64,000 nt of DNA from Haematobia irritans (taxonomy: Eukaryota > Arthropoda > Insecta > Diptera > Muscidae), in NCBI RefSeq assembly GCF_050003625.1, contig NC_134401.1, forward strand, positions 63,581,242 to 63,645,241, given 5' to 3'. The position numbers and the translations under genes are program-made. The notes beneath the pieces were generated by a model. It searched no databases. It saw only the letters and a list, made by a program, of their open reading frames with translations, and had not been told where the DNA came from. The number at the start of each line of letters is the position of its first letter. Position 1 is the stretch's first letter. Of this stretch, positions 1 to 10,330 are shown piece after piece.

Positions 1-691
1 AATAATATGTTATGAACATTGTATGCTTGCACTTAAATTGTGTTAAAAAATGTTAGTTCCAAACATATAATTTTTACACCCAAACGTACGTAACAGTCTT
101 TTTCGTCCGTGTTGAAAACATATAGTTTGGGAGTATATGTTACAGTGCCGATTTTTTGAGGGTATAGACGAGAGAAACTATGAAGAAAAATTATAAGCAT
201 ACCAGGTAAAACCTTCATTGCGATTAATTTCTTAACGAATACATCTTCTCGAATTGTGAAGTAGATGTAGCACAGGACAGTCGGCTAAATTTTGATTTTG
301 CCTTTTCCCACATATCTTCTCATTATCATTTAGGAACTTTTTCCATTGCCTGGACGTAGTTGTGTTTATTCAAAATTTTTGCCAATTATCAAAATACAAA
401 TTAATGAAGTAATCCCATTAAAAGCAATCTCTAATTTTTAATGTAAACAAAAAGAGAAAAACCAAAACTACATACATTTACATGCTATTTGTAAAGGAAA
501 CATGAAATTGCATGCATATAGATGACTCGATTCGATGCTCCCCCAATGTCTATTGAATCACTGAAAGTAGATTGAATGGTTTAAGTGATTAAGGAATCAA
601 GAATTCCAATGTATGTAGGGGATGGGATAAAGTGACTTTTTACTTTAAAGTCTAAACAAATTAATGGAAAGAGCATATCATAGATTTTAAC
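1..691. other. AT-rich non-coding stretch
   Basis: No credible coding region or recognisable transposon end was seen. The longest open frame is about 60 codons with AT-driven composition and no motif. It lies upstream of the DINE-1-like element and the Ig exon, so it is intergenic, 5' UTR intron or promoter-distal DNA of that gene. Confidence 0.4.
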
Positions 692-2074
692 AAGTACATA
701 CGGCCGCAAGTTCGGCCAGGCCGAATCTTATGTACCCACCACCATGGATTGCGTAGAAACTTCTACGAAAGACTGTGATTTAGTCCATACATGGTATATA
801 TTAGACAAAAAAGTTATGTATAGTTAAGTCTACAAATAATTACGAATCGATATGGACTTTTTGTACTTAGAGAGCCAGAATTGAAATATGGGGGTCGCTT
901 ATATGGGGGCTATATACAATTATGAACTTGATATGGACCAACTTTTGTGTGATTGGGGATCGATTTATCTGAGGGCCATATATAAGTATAGACCGATATG
1001 GATCTAGTTAGGCATGGTTGTTAACGACCATATACTAGCACAATGTACCAAATTTCAACTCACTCGGATGAAATTTGCTCCTCCAAGTGGTTCCAAAACC
1101 AAATTTCGGGATCGGTTTATATGGGGCTATGTACGATTGTGGACTGATATGGACCACTTTTGGCATGGTTGTTAAATATCATATACTACCACCACGTACC
1201 AAATTTCAAGCAGATCGGATGAATTTTGCTTCTCCAAAAGGCACCGGAGGTCAAATCTGGGGATCGGTTTATATGGGAGCTATATATAATTATGGACTGA
1301 TAGGAACCAATTCCTGCATGGTTGTTGAATACCCTATACTAACATCACGTACCAAATTTCAACCGAATGGCAAGAATTTTGCTCTTCCAAGGGCTTTGGA
1401 GGTCAAATCTGGGGATCGGTTTATATGGGGCCTATATAATTATGGACCGATATCGACCAATTTTTGCATGGGAGTTTGAGGCCATATATTAACACCACGT
1501 ACCAAATTTCAACTGAATCAGATGAATTTTGGTCTTCCAAGAGGTTCCGGAGGTCAAATCTGGTGATCGGTTTATATGGGGGCTATATATAATTATGAAC
1601 CGATGTGGACCAATTTTTGCATGGTTGTTATAGACCATATACTAACATCACGTACAAAATTTCAGCCGGATCGGATGAAATTTGCTTCTCTTAGCGGCCT
1701 CGCAAGCCAAATCGGGGGATCGGTTTATATGGGGGCTATATATAATTATGGACCGATGTGGACCAATTTTTGGGGTCCGTTTATATGGGGGCTATACGTA
1801 AAAGTGGACCGATATGGCCCATTTGCAATACCATCCGACCTACATCAATAACAACTACTTGTGCCAAGTTTCAAGTCGATAGCTTGTTTCGTTCGGAAGT
1901 TAGCGTGATTTCAACAGACGGACGGACGGACGGACGGACATGCTCAGATCGACTCAGAATTTCACCACGACCCAGAATATATATACTTTATGGGGTCTTA
2001 GAGCAATATTTCGATGTGTTACAAACGGAATGACAAAGTTAATATACCCCCCATCCTATGGTGGTGGGTATAAT
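692..2074 (+). mobile_element. DINE-1/mini-me-like (Helentron) element with ~152-bp tandem array, copy 1
   Basis: The left end has a short GC hairpin (CGGCC...GGCCG) followed by ACCCACCACCATGG. The right end has the inverted counterpart CCTATGGTGGTGGGTATA. Between them lie about five diverged repeats; spacing between successive TTTATATGGG motifs is 152, 152, 151 and 153 bp, then a 56-bp partial unit. Next comes a unique tail with a (GACG)n tract at about 1916-1939. A GTCY/GACR microsatellite core with subterminal inverted repeats is the established signature of the DINE-1/mini-me group. It ends about 90 bp before the Ig exon start codon. Open frames inside it are by-products of the repeat. 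Confidence 0.75.
1916..1939. repeat. (GACG)n microsatellite core of DINE-1-like copy 1
   Basis: A short run of GACG tetranucleotides sits in the 3' unique part. Equivalent runs occur in copies 2 and 4 at about 6214-6235 and 61998-62020, so the tract is an inherited part of the element rather than an independent microsatellite. Confidence 0.8.
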
Positions 2075-2163
2075 AATACACAAAGAATCATAGTAAATGG
2101 ATTAATAATCCTTATTGAGTAATATTGACTGCAATTACTTTAGAGAATTTCCCTTGGAAAAAA

Positions 2164-2563
2164 ATGGCTTTAATTTTAATAGATCCCTTTCGTTTTATTC
2201 TTTTTACAGTGATATACCTGCTCATTGCCATTCATTTGCCCGCATTTTGTCATGGTCAACAACAGAAATTCCGCGTAACCCCTCACGATTTGCAAGTACT
2301 GGAAGGAGCCGAGGCCATGCTACGTTGTGAGGTAACCAATTTAGCTGGGGCAGTTCAATGGACTAAAGATGGTTTTGCATTGGGGTTTTCAGCAGTGATA
2401 CCAGGTTTCCCTCGCTACTCAGTCCTCGGTGATCGTAAGCAGGGCGCATACAATCTGAGAATATCGAATGCCTCGACCAGCGATGATGCCGAATACCAAT
2501 GCCAGGTTGGGCCTGCTCGCCTGAATTCGGCCATACGGGCCAATGCCAAACTCACCGTTATCT
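2164..2563 (+). CDS. sns: Exon of an Sns/Hbs-type cell adhesion protein: signal peptide plus first Ig domain
   Basis: The reading frame codes 133 residues plus one base of the next codon. Residues 1-31 look like a signal peptide, with hydrophobic core at about 11-23. Residues 36-133 form one Ig domain with paired cysteines C55 and C113, core tryptophan W66 in AVQWTKDG, the DDAEYQCQV motif and a possible N-glycosylation site at N102. This matches the first Ig domain of the Drosophila nephrin-like proteins Sticks and stones and Hibris, membrane adhesion receptors of fusion-competent myoblasts and nephrocytes. I favour sns from the wording of the domain, but hbs is not excluded. The ATG at 2164 has a good fly context (AAAAATGG). 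Alternatively a strong acceptor ending at 2209 means the exon starts at 2210, in phase 1, and the signal peptide begins upstream. The exon ends in phase 1 at ATC-T|GTAAGT, usual for Ig exons. No second Ig exon was recognised downstream. Confidence 0.85.
2191..2209 (+). other. Possible splice acceptor inside the predicted signal peptide
   Basis: A pyrimidine-rich run ends in TTTTTACAG. Use of it would give an exon starting at 2210 in phase 1 and would remove the ATG at 2164. The choice between this and the ATG start cannot be settled from sequence alone. Confidence 0.4.
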
Positions 2564-2570
2564 GTAAGTA
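2564..2570 (+). other. Splice donor of the Ig exon
   Basis: GTAAGTA follows the last exon base T2563, a near-perfect donor. It lies where the Ig domain ends (LTVI) and leaves phase 1. Reading past it loses all similarity to Ig proteins. Confidence 0.85.
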
Positions 2571-3816
2571 TAGCCCGAATTTAGTGGATTTTAATTATTT
2601 GATAGTGGCTCATGTAATTGAATTTCCATCAACTCTGCCCCCTGATTCGTGTAGCTTTAGTGCTTCCCAAATTGTGTAGCTGCATTCAGCCATTCAATCC
2701 ATTCTATTTAGACGTACATCGATGATAGAACTTTGCGAATTTAATTCACAAGCTGATGCATTCACACCATTGCAAGCAAATGCAAACACTTTGTTCCCGC
2801 TCAAATAAAGCAGCTTTGTCATTATCGGATGTCTTTATGCTCGCTCGATGAAGCATTCGATCTGAAATGAAATGTAATCAATTTGATTGGATTGGATGCG
2901 TTTATGGCTGCTCTAAACGGTTTGGCACAGGAGAGTGTTGTTGTCGATATAGTTGGCCCAAAAATAGGTCATATCTGTTGATGACGATGACGATGACGAT
3001 GATGCTGATGCAGATGCAGATGTGGATGCTAATGCTTGAAGGGGTGGATGGTGCTGGAGCTTGGCTTGTTGGTGTTAGGGAAGCAGTTTATTTAATTGAA
3101 ATTCTCATGCAGACAATTTGATAAAAATGCTTTACGGAAAATCGCAATTATTGCGAATAAATTTATTGATTGCTTCATATGGTCAGTGGTTGTGCTCTGT
3201 TGGCCACAAGCACTTGTATTACGTTTTTTTTATGACAACCACATAGCTTGGTTTGTCTGCCATCGTGGTCTGCCCCCTCTGTGATTGCCCTCCCTATCGT
3301 TTGAATGTAACTAACGAAACAATTGCAGTTTTTTAATGCTAGTGTGAATCTCTGTTGTTTGTGTATGATTGAATTTTGCCTTTTATGGAAATTCTCTTTA
3401 TACCACTTAGTTTATGAATTTAAATAAAATGCATAAATGTTTAAACTCAAAGTCTTAGTTGTGGCAATCACTTAATTGGAAAATATTTAAAATTCTTCTC
3501 TGTTGTTGTCCAAATGCACGTACAAAATAAACAAATTTCAAACAAAAACATGTTATGCATGAAAAGAACATAGCCATTAGGCATGTAACTGAAAAAGAAT
3601 TTATTTACATTTAAAGATAAATTATTTTTTCCACAGAAATCTTCTTGTGGCGTAGTACTATTTGCACAAAAACTAAAACAAAAAATGCACTTTTTCGTAA
3701 GCAGATGACAGACTATGTGGTTTAAGTAAAAAGCCTTTTAATTTTGTCGATTCAAACAAAAAGCGTTTATTGCGAATGGAGATATATTCTTCCGCAGAAA
3801 ATTTATTGAACTTCTA
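2571..3816 (+). other. Start of the large intron of the Ig-domain gene
   Basis: AT-rich intron-like sequence without further exon-like reading frames. The only distinct feature is a degenerate GATGAC/GATGCA tract at about 2978-3040. The intron probably runs to the end of the window, giving more than 61 kb filled with transposons; this is inferred from not seeing a second Ig exon. Confidence 0.5.
2978..3040. repeat. (GATGAC)n-like microsatellite
   Basis: Imperfect GATGAC hexamers pass into GATGCA/GATGTG hexamers. It produces Met/Asp-rich open frames that should not be read as protein. Confidence 0.8.
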
Positions 3817-4534
3817 CACTGAAAAAAATATTGTCGTGAGGTCAAAGATTTCATGTCTACGAATGGAAATTTTGCTTAGAATAGAAGGCGCATTTGTCTA
3901 ATATAGAGTTTTTTCCTTGTCCAAAAGTCGATAAACTTTTCAATGAAGTCGTTATGTGATTTCACTTAACCCTTTCACTACCGATGTCCACTTAGAAGGA
4001 CATTCGAAAAAGACACCAAATTCTATTTTCCCACTTCGTTTAGATTCATTTCACGATGTTATTTTAAAGTAGAGGCTTTAATCTAAATAAGCTATAATTA
4101 TTTTCCATATTGGTGAGAACTAAAATACATTTTTATAGACTTCTTTAACAAAAAACGAAAAATATGAAAATTTGAGACAATTTTTCTAATGTATGTTTCT
4201 AGTAAATGGACATTTATACAAAAACTATAGCTGATAGTTTTTCGGGTTCTTTTTGAAAGAAAAAATGTTTTGGCTAGAGTCAACTTGACATTAATAATTC
4301 AGAAAAATTCTTTAAATTTAATGAAATTGTCTTTAAATTTGTTGTATTTTTGCATCTTGACTACAAAGCAAAAAATCGTTTAAATAACATATAGGACATG
4401 TTTTTCAACACTTTATTTTAAAGACGTTTTTTACTTGAAACATAGCATAATTTCTACTGGAAGTCGAGTCATAATTTGGAAAATTAAGTTATCGTTCACT
4501 CATTTTTACAGGAATTTAATAGCATATGAAGAAA
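3817..4534 (+). mobile_element. CACTGAAAAAAA-ended MITE, copy 1 (left part, interrupted)
   Basis: It begins CACTGAAAAAAATATTG after a TA. It matches the intact copy at 46817-47448 but is interrupted twice: by a piggyBac-like MITE at 3970 and by a DINE-1-like element at 4535. The remainder (AAAAAGCTGAAAATG...) resumes at about 6368-6407, and its right end is cut off by an inverted copy of the same family. TA flanks and matching ends suggest Tc1/mariner-type mobilisation. Confidence 0.75.
3970..4250 (-). mobile_element. piggyBac-like MITE fragment nested in the CACTGAA MITE
   Basis: It starts TTAA|CCCTTTCACTACCGA, the same end as the complete copy at 53521-54029, in reverse orientation. The far end and its TTAA are lost at about 4250. 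The empty site is visible in the copy at 46817, where the host MITE reads CACTTAAAAATGGG, so the target was a genuine TTAA. Confidence 0.75.
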
Positions 4535-6367
4535 CAAGTATAAACGGCCGTAAGTTCGGCCAGGCCGAATCTTATGTACCCTCCACCATGGATTGCGTAG
4601 AAACTTCTACGAAAGACTGTCATCCACAATCGAATTACTTGGGTTGTGGTATCTTAAATTGTTTTCTAAATTGTGTGTTAGTCCATACATGGTATACATT
4701 AGACAAAAAAAAAGTATGTGTAGGTAAGTTTACAAATAATTACGAATCGATATGGACTTTTGCACGGTACGTAGGGAGCCAGAATTAAAATATGGGGGTC
4801 GCTTATATGGGGGCTATATACAATTATTGATATGGACCAATTTTTGTGTGATTGGGGATCGATTTATCTGAGGGTTACATATAACTGTAGACCGATATGG
4901 ACCTAGTTAGGCATGGTTGTTAACGGCCATATACTAGCACAATGTACCAAATTTCAACTGACTCGGATGAAATTTGCTCCTCCAAAACCAAATGTCGGGA
5001 TCGGTTTATATGGGGGCTATATATGATTATGGACTGATATGGACCAATTTTGGCATGGCTGTTAAATATCATATACTACCACCACGTACAAAATTTCAAC
5101 CAGATCGGATGAATTTTGCTTCTCCAAAAGGCACCGGAGTTCAAATCTGGGGATATGTTTATATGGGCGCTATATATAATTATGGACTGATATGAACCAA
5201 TTCCTGCATGATTGTTGGATACCATATACTAACATCACGTACCAAATTTCAACCGAATCGGATGAATTTTGCTCTTTCAAGGGGCTCCGGAGGTCAAATC
5301 TGGGGATCGGTTTATATGGGGGCTATATATAATTATGGACCGATGTGGACCAATTTTTGCATGGTTGTTAGAGACCATATACTAACACCATGTACCAAAT
5401 TTCAGCCGGATCGGATGAAATTTGCTTCTCTTAGAGGCCTCGCAAGCCAAATCGGGGGATCGGTTTATATGGGGGCTAAATATAATTATGGACCGATATG
5501 GACCAATTTTTGCATGGTTATTAGAGACCATATACTAACACCATGCACCAAATTTCAGCCAGATCGGATGAAATTTGCTTCTCTTAGAGGCCTCGCAAGC
5601 CAAATCGGGGGATCGGTTTATATGGGGGCTATATATAATTATGGACCGATGTGGACCAATTTTTGCATGGTTGTTAGAGACCATATACTAACACCATGTA
5701 CCAAATTTCAGCCGGATCGGATGAAATTCGCTTCTCTTAGAGGCCTCGCAAGCCAAATCGGGGGATCGGTTTATATGGGGGCTATATGTAGTTATGGACC
5801 GATGTGGGCCAATATTTGCATGGTTGTTAGAGACCATATACTTACACCATGTACCAAATTTCAGCCAGATCGGATGAAATTTGCTTCTCTTAGAGGCCCC
5901 GCAAGCCAAATCGGGGGATCGGTTTATATGGGGGCTATATATAATTATGGACCGATGTGGACCAATTTTTGCATGGTTGTTAGAGACCATATACTAACAC
6001 CATGTACCAAATTTCAGCCGGATCGGATGAAATTTGCTTCTCTTAGAGGCCTCGCAAGCCAAATTTGGGGGTCCGTTTATATGGGGGCTATACGTAAAAG
6101 TGGACCGATATGGCCCATTTGCAATACCATCCGACCTACATCAATAACAACTACTTGTGCCAAGTTTCAAGTCGATAGCTTGTTTCGTTCGGAAGTTAGC
6201 GTGATTTCAACAGACGGACGGACGGACGGACGGACATGCTCAGATCGACTCAGAATTTCACCACGACCCAGAATATATATACTTTATGGGGTCTTAGAGC
6301 AATATTTCGATGTGTTACAAACGGAATGACAAAGTTAATATACCCCCCATCCTATGGTGGAGGGTAT
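4535..6367 (+). mobile_element. DINE-1/mini-me-like (Helentron) element, copy 2, most complete
   Basis: Inverted subterminal ends TACCCTCCACCATGG (about 4576) and CCTATGGTGGAGGGTA (about 6351) bound it. The tandem array has an exact period of 153 bp: TTTATAT motifs lie at 5311, 5464, 5617, 5770, 5923 and 6076. The (GACG)n core is at about 6214. It sits inside MITE copy 1 and no obvious target duplication is seen, as expected for Helitron-type insertion. A 373-codon open frame at 5208-6329 exists only because 153 is divisible by three. Confidence 0.8.
5311..6228 (+). repeat. 153-bp tandem array of DINE-1-like copy 2
   Basis: Five full units at constant 153-bp spacing plus a 3' partial unit. 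Each contains a TATATGGGGGCTATA block, a TGGACCGATGTGGACC block and a GGATCGGATGAAATTTGC block. Confidence 0.9.
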
Positions 6368-6407
6368 AAAAAAAGCTGAAAATGTGAAAAATCAAAATCA
6401 AAATTTG

Positions 6408-7064
6408 CACTGAAAAAAAAGCATACTCGGTTCCAAAGATTTTGTCTTTACTTTAAAAATTTTGGTATTGATTCCGAGCCAAAGAATCGGAGAATACAAG
6501 TAAGAATACTTTTAAGACACAATTCACTTTTAAATTTAGGTTTTGCGTACTTGCTTCTAGGAAGCAAATTTTAATTTTTCGCTTTCTCAGCTTGTTTTCT
6601 TCATATGCTATCAAAGTCCTTTAAAAACGAGTTAACGGCAACTTTATTTTCCAAATTAAGACTCGACTTCCAGTAGAAATTATGCTATGTTTGAAGTAAA
6701 AAACTTTTTTAAAATAATGTTTTGAAAAACATGTCCTATATTTGAACGATTTTTTGCTTTGTAGTCAAGATGCAAAAAGACAACAAATTTAAAGACAATT
6801 TCATTAAATTTAAAGAATTTTTCTGAATTATTAAAGTCAAGTTGACCTTAGCCTATAAATTTTTTCTTTCATGTTAAGATACCCATTTTTAAGTCAAATC
6901 ACTTAATTATAAGGACAATACGACTTCATTGAAAAGTTTATCGACTTTTGGACAAGGAAAATAACTTTAATTTTAGAGAAATGCGTCTTCTATGCTAAGC
7001 AAAATTTGTATTCGTATTTTAAAGACATGAAATCTTTGACCTCACGACAATATTTTTTTCAGTG
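6408..7064 (-). mobile_element. CACTGAAAAAAA-ended MITE, copy 2 (complete, inverted)
   Basis: It starts CACTGAAAAAAAAGC and ends TATTTTTTTCAGTG, and is the reverse complement of the 46817-47448 copy. It is inserted into or against the tail of copy 1, so two members lie in opposite orientation around 6408. No coding capacity. Confidence 0.8.
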
Positions 7065-7366
7065 CAATGGTTAGCATGCCTGCCTTGCATACACAAGGTC
7101 GTGGGTTCGATTCCTGCTACGACCGAACACCAAAAAGTTTTTCAGCGGTGGATTATCCCACCTCAGTAATGCTGGTGACATTTCTGAGTGTTTCAAAGCT
7201 TCTCTAAGTGGTTTCACTGCAATGTGGAACGCCGTTCGGACTCGGCTATAAAAAGGAGGTCCCTTGTCATTGAGCTTAACATGGAATCGAGCAGCACTCA
7301 GTGATAAGAGAGAAGTTCACCACTGTGGTGAGCCTGATACATCGGGCTGCCATATAACCTAACCTA
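7065..7366 (+). mobile_element. tRNA-derived SINE, copy 1
   Basis: The head contains a good pol III A box (TGGTTAGCATG, from about 7067) and B box (GGTTCGATTCC, about 7102-7112), with a TTGCATA segment where a tRNA anticodon loop would lie. The body continues GGAACGCCGTTCGGACTCGG and TATAAAAAGG. It ends in GAGCCTGATACATCGGGCTGCC followed by CCTAA repeats. The tail is the same as that of the RNase H LINE in this window. About 25 bp of the shared tail are missing here compared with the 10099 copy. The final CCTAA repeats are split by the next element and resume at 8336-8350. Confidence 0.8.
7100..7113 (+). promoter_or_regulatory. pol III B box of SINE copy 1
   Basis: GGTTCGATTCC fits the GGTTCRANYCC consensus, and the A box TGGTTAGCATG lies upstream at tRNA-like spacing. 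Together they form an internal RNA polymerase III promoter. Confidence 0.75.
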
Positions 7367-8335
7367 CCCAGCAAAAACTCTCATTACCCGGTAATCTTGT
7401 AGGTAAGCCTATTTAAAAATTAATAACCACTTATTAATTGGCATCGCTTCGGATTACATTTACATACGCATCTCCTAGAAGGAAAGTACTTCTCCCCAGG
7501 CATACTTTCGGCCATAAAATAAGTAGTGCATTTAAAGCATATCATCACCTAATATGTAATGACTTATTCGTAGATACACCAAACCTTGCAAAATAGCCAC
7601 TTATTGTCTCAGGCAACCATATCTCGAAAATATTGATTTCTATCGCCGATTACAATAAATCAAAATATGGCGAGTGATGCTGTAATAGAAGAACTACTTG
7701 AATAGAAACGAATATTGTATAAATAAACAAAAAAATCTAATAAATAATCTAAATAATATGCACACTTAAAATAGAAATAAATGTAGGTTGTTTAAGGGAA
7801 TTGGATTCGTGAATTACGTTATAATATATCCAATAGCCAATTCACATAAGGTTCAAAATCTACTAAAAGTGGATTTTAAGTCTCTTTTTTATAAGGCAAA
7901 TGGCATTTTAAATTTAGTTTAAGCGCATTTTGGAAGTGTAATGTGAATGAGGTATAAGAAAGCATTTATTTAAAACATAATATGACAATGTCATTAAACA
8001 CAATTATTATGAAATATTTGTGATAAAAATTTCTTAACGGAACAATTTTCAGAATTACCGTTACATTACATATTCTTTTTGATATTTTATGTAAGTGCTC
8101 GATTATGTGAATAATTATACCTAATGGTACCATCATTTATTCTATTTTATTAATTCGTTAACTACAACTGCCTAAAAATTTGAGAATAACAATTCGAAAA
8201 TTACCGAGAAGTATTTATTTTTGTCATTACAAGTTAGTCATTATAACTCGCCGCAATGTAATGCAACGTGTAATGACAGCTTTACTCCTGGTAATGTCAA
8301 TTGTAATGAGATGTGGTTACCTAGTTTTTGCTGGG
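7367..8335. mobile_element. CCCAGCAAAAA-ended element inserted in the SINE tail
   Basis: It starts CCCAGCAAAAACTCTCATTA and ends TAGTTTTTGCTGGG. Flanks are AACCTAACCTA on the left and TAACCTAACC on the right, so it landed in the CCTAA tail of the SINE. The subterminal zones also pair: ACTCTCATTACC against GTAATGAGATGTGG. It is 969 bp, AT-rich, and has no reading frame. The ends are those of the CCCAGCAAAA family found at 23594, 42027, 46018 and 50972, but the interior differs. Confidence 0.75.
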
Positions 8336-8350
8336 TAACCTAACCTAACG

Positions 8351-10087
8351 TGAAATTGGTTGCAATACACATCAGCTACACTGTAATTGCAATTTTAATA
8401 TATCGCAAAAGAAAGTAAAATTAGATGTATCCTAATTTCAATTTTATAAATTATAGATTTACTCTCGTATTCAAACAAAAAACTTAAATTGAACTTTAAA
8501 CCTACTTTTCCAATATAAATTCCTTTGGTAAGATGCTTACAAATTATTTTGAATATGAACATTAAAGTTTGTTACATCCTCTAAATATTAAATATTTTAA
8601 AGAAGGAGCTTCTTTGGCTCGGAATCAATGCCAAAGTCCTTAAGCAAAAGTATTTGTTTTAAGTGAATAGACATATTTCTACTTTCTTAGATTTTTGTTT
8701 TAACTTTCACTTCTGCATTTGATTCCTCCAGAAATTAAAAGTCCCTATCTTGCTTCAAGAACTTTAACCCTCTCATGGCCAATGTTGCCTATAGGAATAT
8801 TGTGCATATATGCTTCTAAGTCCCGTTATTTTGATTTGCTCGACATGCGATTTTTTTGCATTGTGTAACGAACCAGGATTTTTGAATTTTTTCATTTCAT
8901 GTTTGAGGCAACACTAACATATATAGCGCGTAAAATTTTGTTAAATCCGTGCATTTTATATGCAGTTGTCAAATCTATTAAGACGTTGTTAATTTGAACT
9001 TGTTATTTTTTCTGGCAAAACTATTTCATACGCCTCTATGGATATCTCCACGGTCGCAGTAGATATATGCCATCGATTCTTTCAAAATCTCGTAATAGTT
9101 GTTAATATCGTTCTTCGGGCTAACATTTAATTCCCGAATGTCGGGCGGGACCGAGATACAAATGCACAACCTTACAATTCAAAGCAGATTTTTTCATAAA
9201 ATAACAAAAATAAAATAAATCAATGATGTAACATCATGAAAATAAAGCCTGAAATAAATTATTAGAATTATTATTTTTTACTGTAGTAATAAGCAAGTAA
9301 TATAATGCCTAATAAAAATTCAAACAAAAAGAAAAAAGCATACAGGAAAGAACAAATTCTAAACGTATTATTCCATTCATATCCTGCACTCATATCATTA
9401 AGTAATATTTATCTTGCGGTTTTCTTGGTACAATCTGAACAAGGTAGTTGAATTATTTGAATCCAAGCAGTAGCCGAAGAGACAGAGGCCGGACACTATG
9501 CGTGTACATTTTGGTAATATCATATATTATTAAACAATTTTTTTTTATATCAATACAAATATTTTTCTTTAAATCAAAGTAAAGAATTTATTTCATAATG
9601 ATTACAAGTGCTCAACAAGTTACAATCAACGACAACAAAGTGCAATCCTTGCAAACTACAGGCCATATACTAATCCCGATTAATAAGAACATGAACATTG
9701 TCATTCTTTTTAGTAGCAAAATTAAGATATTCCCCAAGTTCCAATATTCGGAATCGCAAAACGCAAAATTTCCCTTTGGTGATATTTTCTTAATAGTACA
9801 ATGTATAAACTTAAAATTTAGCAACATAATTCTCTCAAATGAGAAGTTCAAATTAAATATAGATTCCGAGATTATTTCGATTCTTTTGTTATAAAAAAAA
9901 AATAAATTCTTGATAATCGATTTGTGATTATACACGCAAAGAAGACAAAAAGTTCGGAAAACGTGTACCGAAATCGTTTTTCTTTTGTTACAAAATTTTT
10001 ATTTTTTCAATAAAAAAAATATTTTTGAACCAACAACACAGTCCGTTTCGTTTTCTGTTCTTTTCTGACTTTAATAAGACACATTTT
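8351..10087. other. AT-rich stretch with no recognised gene
   Basis: Probable intron or decayed repeats. The two facing frames at 9598-9935 have no family resemblance and strong AT bias. At 8766 an AACCCTCTCATGGCC motif resembles a piggyBac-type end, but I found no partner end. Confidence 0.35.
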
Positions 10088-10098
10088 ACAGTATCATA

Positions 10099-10319
10099 TT
10101 TCTGAGGTTCTCAAAACTTCTCTTAGTGGTTTCACTGCAATGTGGAACGCCGTTCGGACTCGGCTATAAAAAGGAAATCCCTTGTCATTGAGCTTAACAT
10201 GGAATCGGGCAGCACTCAGTGATAAGAGAGAAGTTCACCAATGTGGTATCACAATGGACTGAATAGTCTAAGTGAGCCTGATACATCGGTCTGCCACCTA
10301 ACCTAAGCTAACCTACAGT
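10099..10319 (+). mobile_element. tRNA-derived SINE, copy 2 (5'-truncated, with target duplication)
   Basis: It lacks the tRNA head and begins in the body, then carries the GGAACGCCGTTCGGACTCGG block and the complete LINE-like tail (about 10244-10316) ending in CCTAA-type repeats. It is bounded by an 11-bp direct repeat ACAGTATCATA at 10088-10098 and 10320-10330, which shows target-primed insertion of a 5'-truncated copy. Confidence 0.85.
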
Positions 10320-10330
10320 ACAGTATCATA

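Noticed and set aside
5208..6329. 373-codon open frame with repeated MGAIYNYGPMWTNF-like peptide
   Set aside because: It is the translation of 153-bp non-coding repeats of a DINE-1-like element. The frame runs into the (GACG)n tract and the shared 3' end.
7065..7130. Functional tRNA gene
   Set aside because: A and B boxes are present, but there is no complete cloverleaf, the acceptor stem is missing and the sequence runs into a SINE body.
9598..9935. Facing 98- and 107-codon frames
   Set aside because: AT-rich sequence open on both strands; amino acid composition reflects base bias only.
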